A DNA stretch of 32,992 bases from Candidatus Saccharimonadota bacterium. GTDB taxonomy: Bacteria; Patescibacteriota; Saccharimonadia; Saccharimonadales; Saccharimonadaceae. Of the stretch, positions 1 through 6,831 are shown piece after piece. The stretch is from the NCBI GenBank assembly GCA_017479205.1, contig JAFVCN010000041.1, positions 1 to 32,992 of the forward strand. The letters run 5' to 3'. The position numbers and the translations under genes were made by a program. The notes beneath the pieces were generated by a model. That model had not been told where the DNA came from, made no database searches, and saw only the letters and a program-made list of their open reading frames with translations. Numbering within the stretch: the first letter of the stretch is position 1; every line of letters starts with the position of its first letter.

Positions 1-42
1 ATCAACAAGAAAAAACCTAAGAACAAGCAAAGGCAGGGTTAA
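1..42 (+). CDS. rpmJ: 50S ribosomal protein L36, C-terminal end (partial)
   Basis: The first 14 codons in frame 1 end in TAA and read as a lysine-rich tail finishing NKQRQG, the typical C-terminus of ribosomal protein L36. Its place two bases before rpsM is the canonical bacterial order infA-rpmJ-rpsM-rpsK-rpsD-rpoA-rplQ. Only 13 residues are inside the window, so the zinc-binding part of L36 cannot be judged. Confidence 0.85.
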   Translation: MNKKKPKNKQRQG

Positions 43-44
43 GC

Positions 45-431
45 ATGGCAAGAATTGCAAGCGTCGTCATCCCTTCCGAGAAACAAGTTTGGATTGCCCT
101 TACTTATGTTTACGGAATCGGTCGTACGACCTCTAAAGCCATCCTTGCGGAGGCCAAAATTGAGCCTACCACTCGGGTGAAAGATCTCACCGAGGCTGAC
201 GAACAGAAAATCAACGACATTATTTCATCGAAATATCAGGTCGAAGGTGATCTTAAGCGCCTCGTAACAAACAATATTAAACGCATCAAGGATATTAATT
301 CCTACCGCGGTATTCGCCACAAAGCGAAACTCCCGGTCCGTGGACAACGCACCCGCACGAACGCGCGAACTCGTAAGGGTAAAGCGATTGCGGTCGGTGG
401 TGCACAGCCAAAAGCAGCAAGTAAAACCTAA
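45..431 (+). CDS. rpsM: 30S ribosomal protein S13
   Basis: S13 sits in the head of the small subunit and contacts the P-site tRNA and 5S/L5 through bridge B1. The 128-residue protein has the family N-terminus ([14 protein letters not shown]), the helix-hairpin-helix segment around [11 protein letters not shown], the signature [15 protein letters not shown] near residues 89-103, and a basic C-terminal tail ([12 protein letters not shown]) that reaches the decoding centre. It starts two bases after the rpmJ stop codon and is followed 21 bases later by rpsK. Length is normal for the family. Confidence 0.98.
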   Translation: MARIASVVIPSEKQVWIALTYVYGIGRTTSKAILAEAKIEPTTRVKDLTEADEQKINDIISSKYQVEGDLKRLVTNNIKRIKDINSYRGIRHKAKLPVRGQRTRTNARTRKGKAIAVGGAQPKAASKT

Positions 432-452
432 TTTAGGAGAAAGGATTAAGTT

Positions 453-893
453 ATGGCAGAAGAAGAAGTCAAAACTACTGTTGCTACAACTGAAGCTCCT
501 AAAGAAGCTCCTGCTGCAGCAAAGAAGAAAAAAGGTAAACGCGTTGTTAACGCTGGCCAGGTTCATATCCAGGCTACCTTCAATAACACAATTATCAGCA
601 TCTCAGACAAAAAAGGCCAGGTTCTAGCCGCTTCGAGTGCTGGTGCGAACGGTTTTCGTGGTTCTAAAAAAGGAACTGCTTATGCCGCTCAAATTGCCGC
701 TGAAAAAGCTGGCGAAATTGCCAAGAAAGACTACGGTCTAAATTCAGTTGATGTCTACGTCAAGGGAATTGGACTCGGTCGTGATAGCGCAATCCGCGCA
801 ATCTCTGGTCTTGGTATTAAAATTGACAGTATTACTGACAAGACACCAATCGCTCATGGTGGTGTCCGTCCGAAAGGAGAAAGGAAACCGTAA
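453..893 (+). CDS. rpsK: 30S ribosomal protein S11
   Basis: S11 is a platform protein of the small subunit near the mRNA exit channel. The conserved core begins at about residue 31 (VNAGQVHIQATFNNTIIS) and ends with the family signature around GGVRPKGERKP. The first ~30 residues are an added Glu/Ala/Lys-rich tail (MAEEEVKTTVATTEAPKEAP), making the protein 146 residues against about 128 in most bacteria. A Shine-Dalgarno site (AGGAGAAAGGA) lies before the ATG. The stop overlaps the rpsD start as TAATG, indicating translational coupling. Confidence 0.98.
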   Translation: MAEEEVKTTVATTEAPKEAPAAAKKKKGKRVVNAGQVHIQATFNNTIISISDKKGQVLAASSAGANGFRGSKKGTAYAAQIAAEKAGEIAKKDYGLNSVDVYVKGIGLGRDSAIRAISGLGIKIDSITDKTPIAHGGVRPKGERKP

Positions 894-1510
894 TGGCACG
901 TGATATATCTCCAATTGTCAAACAATCGCGCCGTGAAGGCTGGGCTTTAGCCCCGAAGGCGCACAAAGTAATGGCTAAAAAATCTGGTATTCCAGGTGAA
1001 CACGGCGATATGCGTGTTCGTGGTGGTAGCCTTTACCTTACGCAGATGCGTGAGAAACAGAAAGTTCGTCGTCTTTACGGACTTCTCGAGAAGCAGTTTG
1101 CTAAACTCATGAAAGAAGCCCAGAAATCTGAAGGTCTAACTGGTGAAAATCTCTTACAGTACCTCGAGCGACGTGCTGATAACGCAGTTTATCGTGCTGG
1201 TTTCGCGACTACTCGTCGCCAGGCAAGACAGCTCGTTTCTCATGGACATTTTACTCTTAACGGTCGTCGTATCGACATCCCTTCAATTCGTTTGAAACCA
1301 GGCGATGTTCTTGAAGTCCGTTCAAAGAGTCAGAAATCAGAATACTTTAAGAATCTTGATAATGTTATTGCTGCAGCATCTCAGCCAGCTGTAAGTTGGA
1401 TGAAAGCTGATGGCAAGAAAATGAAGATTGAAGTAACTGGCTTACCAAAGCGCGAGGAAGCTGAGGCGGGCATTAACGAACAATTAATCGTTGAGTATTA
1501 CTCACGCTAA
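893..1510 (+). CDS. rpsD: 30S ribosomal protein S4
   Basis: S4 is a primary 16S rRNA binding protein that nucleates assembly of the 30S body. The 205-residue product has the N-terminal S4 domain (GIPGEHGDMRVRGGSLYLTQ) and the S4 RNA-binding fold near residues 95-155 (LERRADNAVYRAGFATTRRQ, then RQLVSHGHFTLNGRRI). It contains no cysteine, so it is the zinc-free form. It begins in a one-base TAATG overlap with rpsK and is followed by a strong AGGAGG site for rpoA. Confidence 0.98.
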   Translation: MARDISPIVKQSRREGWALAPKAHKVMAKKSGIPGEHGDMRVRGGSLYLTQMREKQKVRRLYGLLEKQFAKLMKEAQKSEGLTGENLLQYLERRADNAVYRAGFATTRRQARQLVSHGHFTLNGRRIDIPSIRLKPGDVLEVRSKSQKSEYFKNLDNVIAAASQPAVSWMKADGKKMKIEVTGLPKREEAEAGINEQLIVEYYSR

Positions 1511-1518
1511 GGAGGAAA

Positions 1519-2469
1519 ATGACTACAAAAGTAATTCATGAAGCAAATCTTGCTGAAGTCAAAGAGCTCTCGAAAACCAGCGCAGCGTTTGTCATTAAGC
1601 CACTTTATTATGGCTATGGCAACACTCTTGGTAACTCCCTCCGCAGAGTCTTACTCTCGAGCATTAAGGGCGCAGCAATTACTGCTTTTAGCATCGAAGG
1701 CGCAACTCACGAATTTACCGCTATTAAAGGTATTCGCGAAGATATCGTCGATATCATGCTAAACCTTAAAAACGTTCGCCTTAAGAGCCATACTGATGCT
1801 CCAGTCGAACTCGAACTTGAGATTAAAGGTAAGGATCAGAGCAAAAAAGACGGCGACCCACGCGTTGTCGCTGGCGACATTAAACTTCCAGCAGAAGTTG
1901 AAATTGCTAACCCGAATCAGACTATTTGTCATATTGATGACCCGAATTACACCTTAAAGATGCATTTCGTAGTTGAGTCTGGTAGAGGTTACCTTACAAT
2001 CGAAAAATCTGGCGAAGATCGCGTTCATAGCGATATGATTGCGCTTGATGCAGTCTTTACCCCTGTTCTTCGTGTTCGTTACAAAGTAGAGAACACTCGT
2101 GTTGGACAGGATACTAACTTACAACAGCTTACAATTACCGTCGATACTGATGGTACGATTACTCCAAAAGAGGCTTTCGAAGAAGCTGCTGCGATTTTAG
2201 TCAATCAGTATACAGCCTTAGCTGGCGGCACAACAGTCGATACTGCTCCAGCTCCAGGTAGTGAAGATGAGCAAGAAGATACTGGTCTCGCTCTTCCTAT
2301 TGAAGAACTCGGCCTTTCTGCTCGTACGGCAAACGCCCTCGTTAATAACGAAATTAAAACAATCCGCGATCTCGTTGTCCTTAGTGACTCCGACCTCAAG
2401 GAACTTAAAGGTTTCGGACAGAAGGCGCTTGACGAAGTTAAAGAAAAGTTAACGGAGTTAAACATTTAA
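1519..2469 (+). CDS. rpoA: DNA-directed RNA polymerase subunit alpha
   Basis: This is the alpha subunit, which dimerises to nucleate polymerase assembly. The N-terminal domain (about residues 1-235) carries GYGNTLGNSLRRVLLSS, the family dimer signature. After an acidic linker (EDEQEDTG), the C-terminal domain (about 253-316) has LPIEELGLSARTANAL and GFGQKALDEVKEKL, the helix-hairpin-helix fold that binds UP elements and activators. Its presence means UP-element recognition is possible here. At 316 residues it is full length. AAGGAGG lies six bases before the ATG; only one base separates the stop from rplQ. Confidence 0.98.
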   Translation: MTTKVIHEANLAEVKELSKTSAAFVIKPLYYGYGNTLGNSLRRVLLSSIKGAAITAFSIEGATHEFTAIKGIREDIVDIMLNLKNVRLKSHTDAPVELELEIKGKDQSKKDGDPRVVAGDIKLPAEVEIANPNQTICHIDDPNYTLKMHFVVESGRGYLTIEKSGEDRVHSDMIALDAVFTPVLRVRYKVENTRVGQDTNLQQLTITVDTDGTITPKEAFEEAAAILVNQYTALAGGTTVDTAPAPGSEDEQEDTGLALPIEELGLSARTANALVNNEIKTIRDLVVLSDSDLKELKGFGQKALDEVKEKLTELNI

Positions 2470-2470
2470 A

Positions 2471-2854
2471 ATGCATCGTCATGGATACAAAGGCCGAAAA
2501 TTCGGTCGTGAAAGAGACCAGAGACGAGCTCTCCTCAGAGGGTTAGAATGTTCTCTGATCAAATATCAATCAATTACCGTTACGCTCGCCCGTGCGAAGG
2601 AAATGCGACGTGAGACCGAGAAACTTATTACGATTGCGAAAAAAGGTGGACTTTCAAATCGTCGTCTTCTTATCTCTCGTCTAGATTCTATCGAGTGTGC
2701 AGATCTCTTAATGGATGTAATCGCTCCGCAAATTAAGCGTAACTCTGGTTATCTCCGCATCGAGAAAGCTGGCCTCAGAACTGGCGACAACGCCGAGATG
2801 GGAACTATCAGCTTTGTTGACGAGATTAACCTCGATAAAAAGGAGGATAAGTAA
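2471..2854 (+). CDS. rplQ: 50S ribosomal protein L17
   Basis: L17 lies near the peptide exit tunnel of the large subunit. The 127-residue protein shows the family start (MHRHGYKGRKFGRERDQRRA), the central KEMRRETEKLITIAKK segment, and the C-terminal RIEKAGLRTGDNAEM with a conserved-looking end. It follows rpoA after a single base with no separate ribosome site, and its stop overlaps the rplM start as TAATG, so the three genes are translationally coupled. Confidence 0.97.
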   Translation: MHRHGYKGRKFGRERDQRRALLRGLECSLIKYQSITVTLARAKEMRRETEKLITIAKKGGLSNRRLLISRLDSIECADLLMDVIAPQIKRNSGYLRIEKAGLRTGDNAEMGTISFVDEINLDKKEDK

Positions 2855-3279
2855 TGAAAACCTATTCTCAAAAAGCAAGTGAAATTAAACGTGACTGGTA
2901 TCTTATTGACGCTAAGAGCCTTCCTCTCGGTAAACTCGCTGTAGTTATCGCAGATAAGCTCATGGGTAAGTCAAAAGTTACCTACACGCCGCATATTGAT
3001 AATGGTGATTATGTCGTAGTCATCAACGCTAAAGACTTAGTTGTTACTGGCAACAAAATGACCGATAAAATGTATCATCGCCATAGCGGTTTTCCTGGTG
3101 GTCTTACTTCTCTTAAGCTTGAAGAAGTTGTAGAAAAAGACCCTAGCATAGCTATTAAGAAAGCTGTCGCTGGAATGCTTCCAAAGAACAAACTCGCTGC
3201 AGATCGCCTAGCTCGTCTTCGCGTTTTCGACGGCGCAGAGCATTCTCATACAGCTCAGAACCCAAAGGAGATTAAGTAA
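2854..3279 (+). CDS. rplM: 50S ribosomal protein L13
   Basis: L13 is an early 23S rRNA assembly protein. Evidence is the N-terminal KTYSQKASEIKRDWYLIDAK, the GKLAVVIADKLMGKSKVTYTPH core, and the MYHRHSGFPGG and MLPKNKLAADRLARLRVF signatures. Length 141 is normal. It sits between rplQ and rpsI with one-base TAATG overlaps at both ends. GGAGG lies 7-8 bases before its start inside the end of rplQ. Confidence 0.98.
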   Translation: MKTYSQKASEIKRDWYLIDAKSLPLGKLAVVIADKLMGKSKVTYTPHIDNGDYVVVINAKDLVVTGNKMTDKMYHRHSGFPGGLTSLKLEEVVEKDPSIAIKKAVAGMLPKNKLAADRLARLRVFDGAEHSHTAQNPKEIK

Positions 3280-3674
3280 TGGCAGAGAAATATACCTATG
3301 GACTCGGTCGTCGTAAGGCTGCGACTGCCCGTGCTCGCCTCTATAAGGGTAAAGGCAATATCACAATTAACGATAAACCAGCGCTTGAGTATCTTAGCGG
3401 TAATAAAACTTATCTCGCTGAGATTACTGACCCACTAGCTCTTACTCAGAAACAGAAGGAATATGATATTACGATTCGTGTTTCTGGCGGCGGACTAGCT
3501 GGACAGGTTGATGCGATTAAACTCGCAATCTCAAAAGCACTTCAAACTGAATTCCCAGATCTTCGCCCAATCTTAAATAAGGCAGGATTCGTCAAACGCG
3601 ACCCACGCGAGAAGGAACGCAAAAAATACGGCCTTCGCTCGGCTCGCAAGAAAGAGCAATTCAGCAAACGTTAA
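3279..3674 (+). CDS. rpsI: 30S ribosomal protein S9
   Basis: S9 binds the head of the 30S subunit, and its C-terminal arginine/lysine tail reaches the P-site tRNA. The 131-residue product has YGLGRRKAATARARLYKGKG at the N-terminus, the SGGGLAGQVDAIKLAISKAL core, and the invariant basic end KKYGLRSARKKEQFSKR. It is the last gene of the ribosomal run; a strong intrinsic terminator starts 10 bases after its stop. Confidence 0.98.
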   Translation: MAEKYTYGLGRRKAATARARLYKGKGNITINDKPALEYLSGNKTYLAEITDPLALTQKQKEYDITIRVSGGGLAGQVDAIKLAISKALQTEFPDLRPILNKAGFVKRDPREKERKKYGLRSARKKEQFSKR

Positions 3675-3684
3675 TTCGTTTTCA

Positions 3685-3712
3685 AAAAAATACCTCTTCG
3701 GAGGTATTTTTT
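3685..3712 (+). terminator. Intrinsic terminator of the ribosomal protein/rpoA operon
   Basis: TACCTC and GAGGTA pair around a TTCG tetraloop (3697-3700). The stem is extended by six A-T pairs and ends in a T tract. The UUCG loop is an exceptionally stable tetraloop. It closes the operon 10 bases after rpsI. Confidence 0.93.
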
Positions 3713-3721
3713 GTTGTGTTT

Positions 3722-3750
3722 TTGACTTTTAATGAAACTCGTGTTATAAT
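3722..3750 (+). promoter_or_regulatory. Consensus sigma-70-type promoter
   Basis: TTGACT (3722-3727) and TATAAT (3745-3750) are separated by exactly 17 bases, and TGT precedes the -10. The predicted start is near 3757, giving a leader of about 35 bases to the hydrolase gene. It is the closest match to the full -35/-10 consensus in the window. Confidence 0.88.
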
Positions 3751-3791
3751 ATACAGATAGCACATTTCAGTTAGGGAAGGAGCGAAGAACT

Positions 3792-4550
3792 ATGAAGAAT
3801 AGGGAGGTGGGTAAAATGATTGTCATTTTAATTATTCTTGCACTAAATATCTTAACTGCTCTTATTGTACGCGTAACACATGGCGGACGATTAATCTGCG
3901 ACGGAGCTTTTCCGATAACCGATGGAAAGGTTATCTTGGTTGCTGGCATGCTCAGTCAACCAGAGAGTGCCTATCAGTACATTGATTTTCACAACAAAGT
4001 AATCGGCTATTTAAGATTCTCGTCTTTTGGTTTTAACCCAAAAAATGCAGCGTACCAGCTTGATGAGGTAATACAGCCAAACGATACGGTAGTCGGCATT
4101 TCAATTGGATGTAAACCGATTATTATGTCGTTAGTAAAGTGTCGGCGTAAGATTTTAATCAATCCGATGACGCATTCGATCATTCTGAAAGCTAAAAACC
4201 AAATGTTGATTGAGTATTTAGCTCCGTTAGCTGAGGTACTAAGTTATGCATTAGGATGGATATCGCTGATACCGTTCATAAAAACGGATACTGGCGATCA
4301 TTATTCGCTGGCGCTTCTACTAGATCAGCTCTATTGGATGTATTATGGCGACCCAGAAGATGAAGATATGGATAGCCTTGATAATGTCGGTATTGTTATA
4401 TCGAACCAAGACGAGTTTTTAGAGAATGATATTATATCTAGTATCTATCTAAAGGCTTCTGGTCAGTTTGATATTGACACTCGACACGGGCATACTGCAA
4501 ATCCAAAAGTAGCGCCCTTGTATCAAGACGCAATTGATTTCCTTTTCTAA
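3792..4550 (+). CDS. Membrane-anchored alpha/beta hydrolase-like protein
   Basis: The 252-residue product has one N-terminal membrane segment (about residues 9-27), then an alpha/beta hydrolase-like domain. The strand VILVAGML leads to a nucleophile elbow GISIG with Ser104 at the centre. Asp207 (SNQDEF) and His234 (RHGHT) sit where the acid and the catalytic histidine would be. Substrate is unknown; no lid or specific family is recognised. Two starts are possible. ATG 3792 has AAGGAG nine bases upstream and gives a positively charged tail before the membrane segment. ATG 3816 has AGGGAGGTGG (3801-3810) and starts at the membrane helix. The longer form is given. It is monocistronic, with its own promoter and terminator. 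The hydrolase call is inference from motif spacing. Confidence 0.65.
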   Translation: MKNREVGKMIVILIILALNILTALIVRVTHGGRLICDGAFPITDGKVILVAGMLSQPESAYQYIDFHNKVIGYLRFSSFGFNPKNAAYQLDEVIQPNDTVVGISIGCKPIIMSLVKCRRKILINPMTHSIILKAKNQMLIEYLAPLAEVLSYALGWISLIPFIKTDTGDHYSLALLLDQLYWMYYGDPEDEDMDSLDNVGIVISNQDEFLENDIISSIYLKASGQFDIDTRHGHTANPKVAPLYQDAIDFLF

Positions 4551-4560
4551 CAAAAAACAG

Positions 4561-4590
4561 CCCTCGGAGTTTTCTCCGAGGGAATTGCTT
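4561..4590. terminator. Bidirectional intrinsic terminator
   Basis: A perfect 9-bp stem (CCCTCGGAG/CTCCGAGGG) with a TTTT loop lies between two convergent genes. A-rich sequence on one side and T-rich sequence (TTGCTTTTTA) on the other suit both directions. Confidence 0.88.
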
Positions 4591-4602
4591 TTTAGGGTGG
4601 TT

Positions 4603-5499
4603 TTATTGCGCATATGTTTCGCGCTCCTCAATAGTAAAGAGATTGCGCTTTGTTAAAAACTCCCAAAGCCATGGGAAGAGCATGCCTCTTGTATCGCGAC
4701 AAGCCGCCGCAATAACATCGACAAAGATTTTTAAATACTCGTATTCTTTATAAGTATCGATCATGTGTGCCGTCCAAATGGCCGCCTGTGAATATTCACG
4801 AGTCTGACTAGCATAATACTCGTCCTGGTCAGTAATGCCGCCAAAATACTTCTTCTTATAGAGCAACGAGCCTTTTCGCCCCTGTTTCTCAAAGATGAAG
4901 GCTCCTAGCGGAGCATCCGCCTTGTCGCAAAGCTTAGCAAACTGAAAGACCTCCCGATCTCGCGGCGTCCAGTCAAACGACTGAGCATGTTCGAAGATGA
5001 TAAAATCACGAATCAAGATGTCCTGATATTCGACGGTATGATATTGAATCTTCTTAATAAACTCCCGTAGTTCAATCTCAAACTTCTCTTCATGAGAACT
5101 GGAGCCGTCATCCGGCTTATCGCCACGCTCGTCTTCGCCAAGATCATGATACCGAAGCAGGGAAGTAATACGAAACTGATCATACATATCGAAAAGCTGC
5201 GGATACTGTTCGAAAATATTATTCGCCAGCTCGACACAAGTCGAAGAATGAATCGTATCAGTTTCGACGTAATCATTCGTAAACGGCTCTTCAGGGTTAA
5301 AGTCATAAACCCCGCAAAGTCCGCTTCCGGAACGAATTACGCGATCGCCGGAACGATAGTTCTCATAGCTTTTCCAAATTGCTAATGATTTATCCTGCTC
5401 GCCGATTTCGTTTTCACGATCAATCTTAATCTTACCATTACCTCTGATTTCTACTACTACACGGCCAAAATTAGTTTCTGTTTCTACTCTCGCTAACAT
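4603..5499 (-). CDS. HD-domain phosphohydrolase, YfbR/HDDC2-like
   Basis: The 298-residue soluble protein carries the HD metal site: His84 (DTIHSST), His118-Asp119 (RYHDLGED) and Asp192 (KLCDKADAPL), with a further HEEKFEIE segment at 136-143. This order and KLCDKAD resemble 5'-deoxynucleotidases of the YfbR/HDDC2 group, which cleave phosphate from deoxynucleoside monophosphates. Residues 1-80 form an added N-terminal part that I do not recognise. Start ATG 5499 is preceded by AGGGGGTG. It converges on the hydrolase gene and shares a terminator with it. The HD call is strong; the substrate is inferred. Confidence 0.75.
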   Translation of the reverse strand: MLARVETETNFGRVVVEIRGNGKIKIDRENEIGEQDKSLAIWKSYENYRSGDRVIRSGSGLCGVYDFNPEEPFTNDYVETDTIHSSTCVELANNIFEQYPQLFDMYDQFRITSLLRYHDLGEDERGDKPDDGSSSHEEKFEIELREFIKKIQYHTVEYQDILIRDFIIFEHAQSFDWTPRDREVFQFAKLCDKADAPLGAFIFEKQGRKGSLLYKKKYFGGITDQDEYYASQTREYSQAAIWTAHMIDTYKEYEYLKIFVDVIAAACRDTRGMLFPWLWEFLTKRNLFTIEERETYAQ

Positions 5500-5561
5500 T
5501 CTTACACCCCCTAACGAAAAAATAAAACCACGATGAAATGTGCAACCACCCTACTAACAAT

Positions 5562-5570
5562 ATTATACCA
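5562..5570 (-). promoter_or_regulatory. Extended -10 promoter of the HD phosphohydrolase gene
   Basis: Minus-strand TGGTATAAT (the -10 hexamer is 5562-5567). The -35 region is poor, so the TGN extension probably carries recognition. The leader to ATG 5499 is about 56 bases. It is divergent from the tRNA-Ala promoter, whose -35 region begins at about 5577. Confidence 0.75.
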
Positions 5571-5597
5571 TAAAATTTGTATTTTTACAGGCTGATA

Positions 5598-5606
5598 TGA
5601 TATAAT
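5598..5606 (+). promoter_or_regulatory. Extended -10 promoter of tRNA-Ala
   Basis: TGATATAAT with the hexamer at 5601-5606, and a TTGTAT -35-like element 18 bases upstream (5577-5582). Predicted start near 5613, three bases before the tRNA 5' end. Confidence 0.8.
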
Positions 5607-5615
5607 AATAGATAC

Positions 5616-5691
5616 GGGGACGTAGCTCATCTGGTAGAGCGCAGCATTCGCATTGCTGAGGTGGTCGGTTCGAGTCCGATCGTCTCCACCA
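5616..5691 (+). tRNA. tRNA-Ala (anticodon CGC)
   Basis: A complete 76-base cloverleaf with encoded CCA. The acceptor stem is GGGGACG/CGTCTCC with one G-U pair. The D arm is GCTC/GAGC. The anticodon stem CAGCA/TGCTG encloses the loop TTCGCAT, giving anticodon CGC, which reads GCG. The T arm is GTCGG-TTCGAGT-CCGAT. The encoded CCA overlaps the left end of an 82-bp structured repeat, whose first hairpin plus T run can terminate the transcript. Confidence 0.96.
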
Positions 5692-5771
5692 CAAAATTGG
5701 AGAAATCGCCGTAGGCGATTTTTTGACGCGTTGCGTCAAAGCTGGCGAAGCCAGCCAATTTTGTGGAAAGC
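5690..5771 (+). repeat. 82-bp cloverleaf-like repeat, copy 1
   Basis: Terminal inverted repeats CCACAAAATTGG (5689-5700) and CCAATTTTGTGG (5755-5766) are a perfect 12-bp match. They enclose three perfect hairpins: AAATCGCC-GTA-GGCGATTT (5703-5721), TTGACGC-GTT-GCGTCAA (5723-5739) and GCTGGC-GAA-GCCAGC (5741-5755). The result is a four-way junction. A second copy in the same orientation lies at 9598-9680, with one substitution and a one-base length change in the second loop. The first hairpin followed by a T run also looks like the tRNA-Ala terminator. Confidence 0.93.
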
Positions 5772-5817
5772 GCGTCAGCGATACATCGCGAAGCGATGTT
5801 GGAGCTAGCGCTTACCA
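5764..5817 (+). repeat. 54-base hairpin element, copy A
   Basis: TGGAAAGCGC (5764-5773) pairs with GCGCTTACCA (5808-5817) apart from one A-A mismatch. It encloses the hairpin ACATCGC-GAA-GCGATGT (5783-5799). It overlaps the right end of the 82-bp repeat. Its length and termini match the element at 5838-5891. Confidence 0.8.
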
Positions 5818-5837
5818 TAGAAGTAATAACGATTTGA

Positions 5838-5891
5838 TGGAAAGCCCGCCGCCGAGGAAAAGTTTACTTTTCCGAAGACAAGGGCTTACCA
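5838..5891 (+). repeat. 54-base hairpin element, copy B
   Basis: TGGAAAGCCC (5838-5847) pairs with GGGCTTACCA (5882-5891), again with one A-A mismatch. It encloses GGAAAAGT-TT-ACTTTTCC (5856-5873). It has the same 54-base length and ends as copy A, but an unrelated inner hairpin and a compensating change in the outer stem (GCGC to GCCC, matched by GCGC to GGGC). Confidence 0.8.
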
Positions 5892-5976
5892 AGATGCCAA
5901 TTTTGCATAAAAAATGCGTCCAAAAATGCATTTTTGCCTCTATTAATTCGTCTGTTAATGCCTTAAACGATCAGAT
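5892..5976. other. Non-coding stretch after the hairpin elements
   Basis: AT-rich sequence between the 54-base elements and the end of the broken Nudix gene. It contains a weak TGCAT/ATGCA inverted repeat. No gene or promoter is seen in it. Confidence 0.4.
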
Positions 5977-6498
5977 CTATGATTTAGCTTCTTTCAAAAT
6001 CTCCAAGACCCGCTTTTCACGCTCCGCCATCTGTTTTTTAAACGCATCGTCACTTTTGAAAACAGAGTTTACTGCTATAGCTTCTTCGATCGGTACAAAT
6101 CTTAAAACAAAATCTAGCGCCTTTTCCCCATCATCTAACTCTTGGCTACCTATCTCGTCTTCCACTTTACAAGTGTAGTAGAAATTCTGTTGAATATGGA
6201 TAGTATCCTTACCAGATTCGTCGCCATTTTGAATCTTTAAGACTTCTCAAAATTCTTTGACTGAATTCGGAATGAGTGTCATACCAGTTTCTTCTTTGAT
6301 TTCACGAGCTAATGTTTCAAGATGTGTTTCATCGCCCTCAATTCCGCCACCAGGGAATTTATAAAAATGATACTTCTGGCTATAAATCATTGCTATATTA
6401 CCATCGTTATCAAAGATAATTCCGCGAACCGATGGTCGGTAAAACTTTTCCCCATTTGGATTATAGTCCTTTAAGTCGATAGTAAAAAGTTTTCTCAT
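5977..6498 (-). pseudogene. Nudix hydrolase interrupted by an in-frame UGA
   Basis: Nudix enzymes cleave nucleoside diphosphates linked to another moiety. The Nudix box is intact: G51-x5-E57-x7-R65-E66-I-x-E69-E70-x-G72-M, in the window GGGIEGDETHLETLAREIKE and onward. After codon 83 (SVKEF) codon 84 is TGA (6247-6249). The same frame then stays open for 89 codons and reads as the C-terminal half of the enzyme, to TAG at 5977-5979. The total of 173 codons is a normal Nudix length, and the family usually has a glycine at this place, so GGA to TGA is a likely single-base change. ATG 6498 is chosen because a -10 lies exactly six bases upstream. It may be a recent nonsense mutation, readthrough, or a sequence error. 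Confidence 0.85.
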
Positions 6499-6504
6499 AT
6501 TACT

Positions 6505-6513
6505 ATTATACCA
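6505..6513 (-). promoter_or_regulatory. Extended -10 promoter of the broken Nudix gene (leaderless)
   Basis: Minus-strand TGGTATAAT (hexamer 6505-6510), followed by six bases and then ATG 6498. The predicted transcript starts on the A of the start codon. The promoter is intact although the gene is interrupted. Confidence 0.8.
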
Positions 6514-6583
6514 TAAAAGATGTGTTGAGGCTTTCGTCCAAATGTCTTCCTTGTAGATTGTTAATGCCTGAACAATCAGCCCC

Positions 6584-6804
6584 CACCACGTTAGGGTGTC
6601 GTCTATGGATATCGCATAGCGACACAAAGTATGGGACATCCTCGTGGATAACGGGAGTTCCCCACCTTTTTTTGCTCACAGACATGTTTGTCAGACATTT
6701 TTTGTACGCCAGATTATGGTCAGATCGATCTGACCGAAAATTGCCCGGCGTTCATCATGCGCCGCTTTTCTGTGGTATGACACGACTATTCATTATCCGT
6801 GTCA
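6584..6804. repeat. Cluster of unrelated hairpins in a gene-free stretch
   Basis: Between the Nudix promoter and the end of the small basic gene lies a run of inverted repeats. CCACG/CGTGG (6586-6590/6643-6647) encloses GTGTCG..CTATG/CATAG CGACAC (6596-6625). Then come an 18-bp perfect palindrome GGTCAGATCGATCTGACC (6718-6735), CGGCG/CGCCG (6746-6764, followed by CTTTTC) and TGACACG/CGTGTCA (6778-6804). Base composition is GC-richer than the flanks. No convincing gene covers it. Confidence 0.65.
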
Positions 6805-6831
6805 CAAGCAGGATTACAATGGTACAATGTC

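Noticed and set aside
5690-5766. A second tRNA gene, since the repeat folds as a cloverleaf of tRNA size
   Set aside because: Loops are 3-4 bases, there is no TTCRANN T-loop or anticodon loop of seven, and the outer stem is too long; the resemblance is only topological.
5723-6178. A 151-codon plus-strand open frame after tRNA-Ala
   Set aside because: It runs through the hairpins of the repeats and antisense to the Nudix remnant, has no ribosome site or promoter, and reads as low-information sequence.
5977-6498. Genome-wide UGA recoding to glycine (code 25)
   Set aside because: Every other gene in the window is free of internal UGA, and UGA ends prfA and the PLC-like gene exactly where the next gene starts in ATGA/GTGA overlaps.
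6499-6639. Upstream extension of the Nudix frame to an ATG at 6639
   Set aside because: The extension crosses the promoter at 6505-6513 and part of the hairpin cluster; the leaderless start at 6498 fits the family N-terminus.
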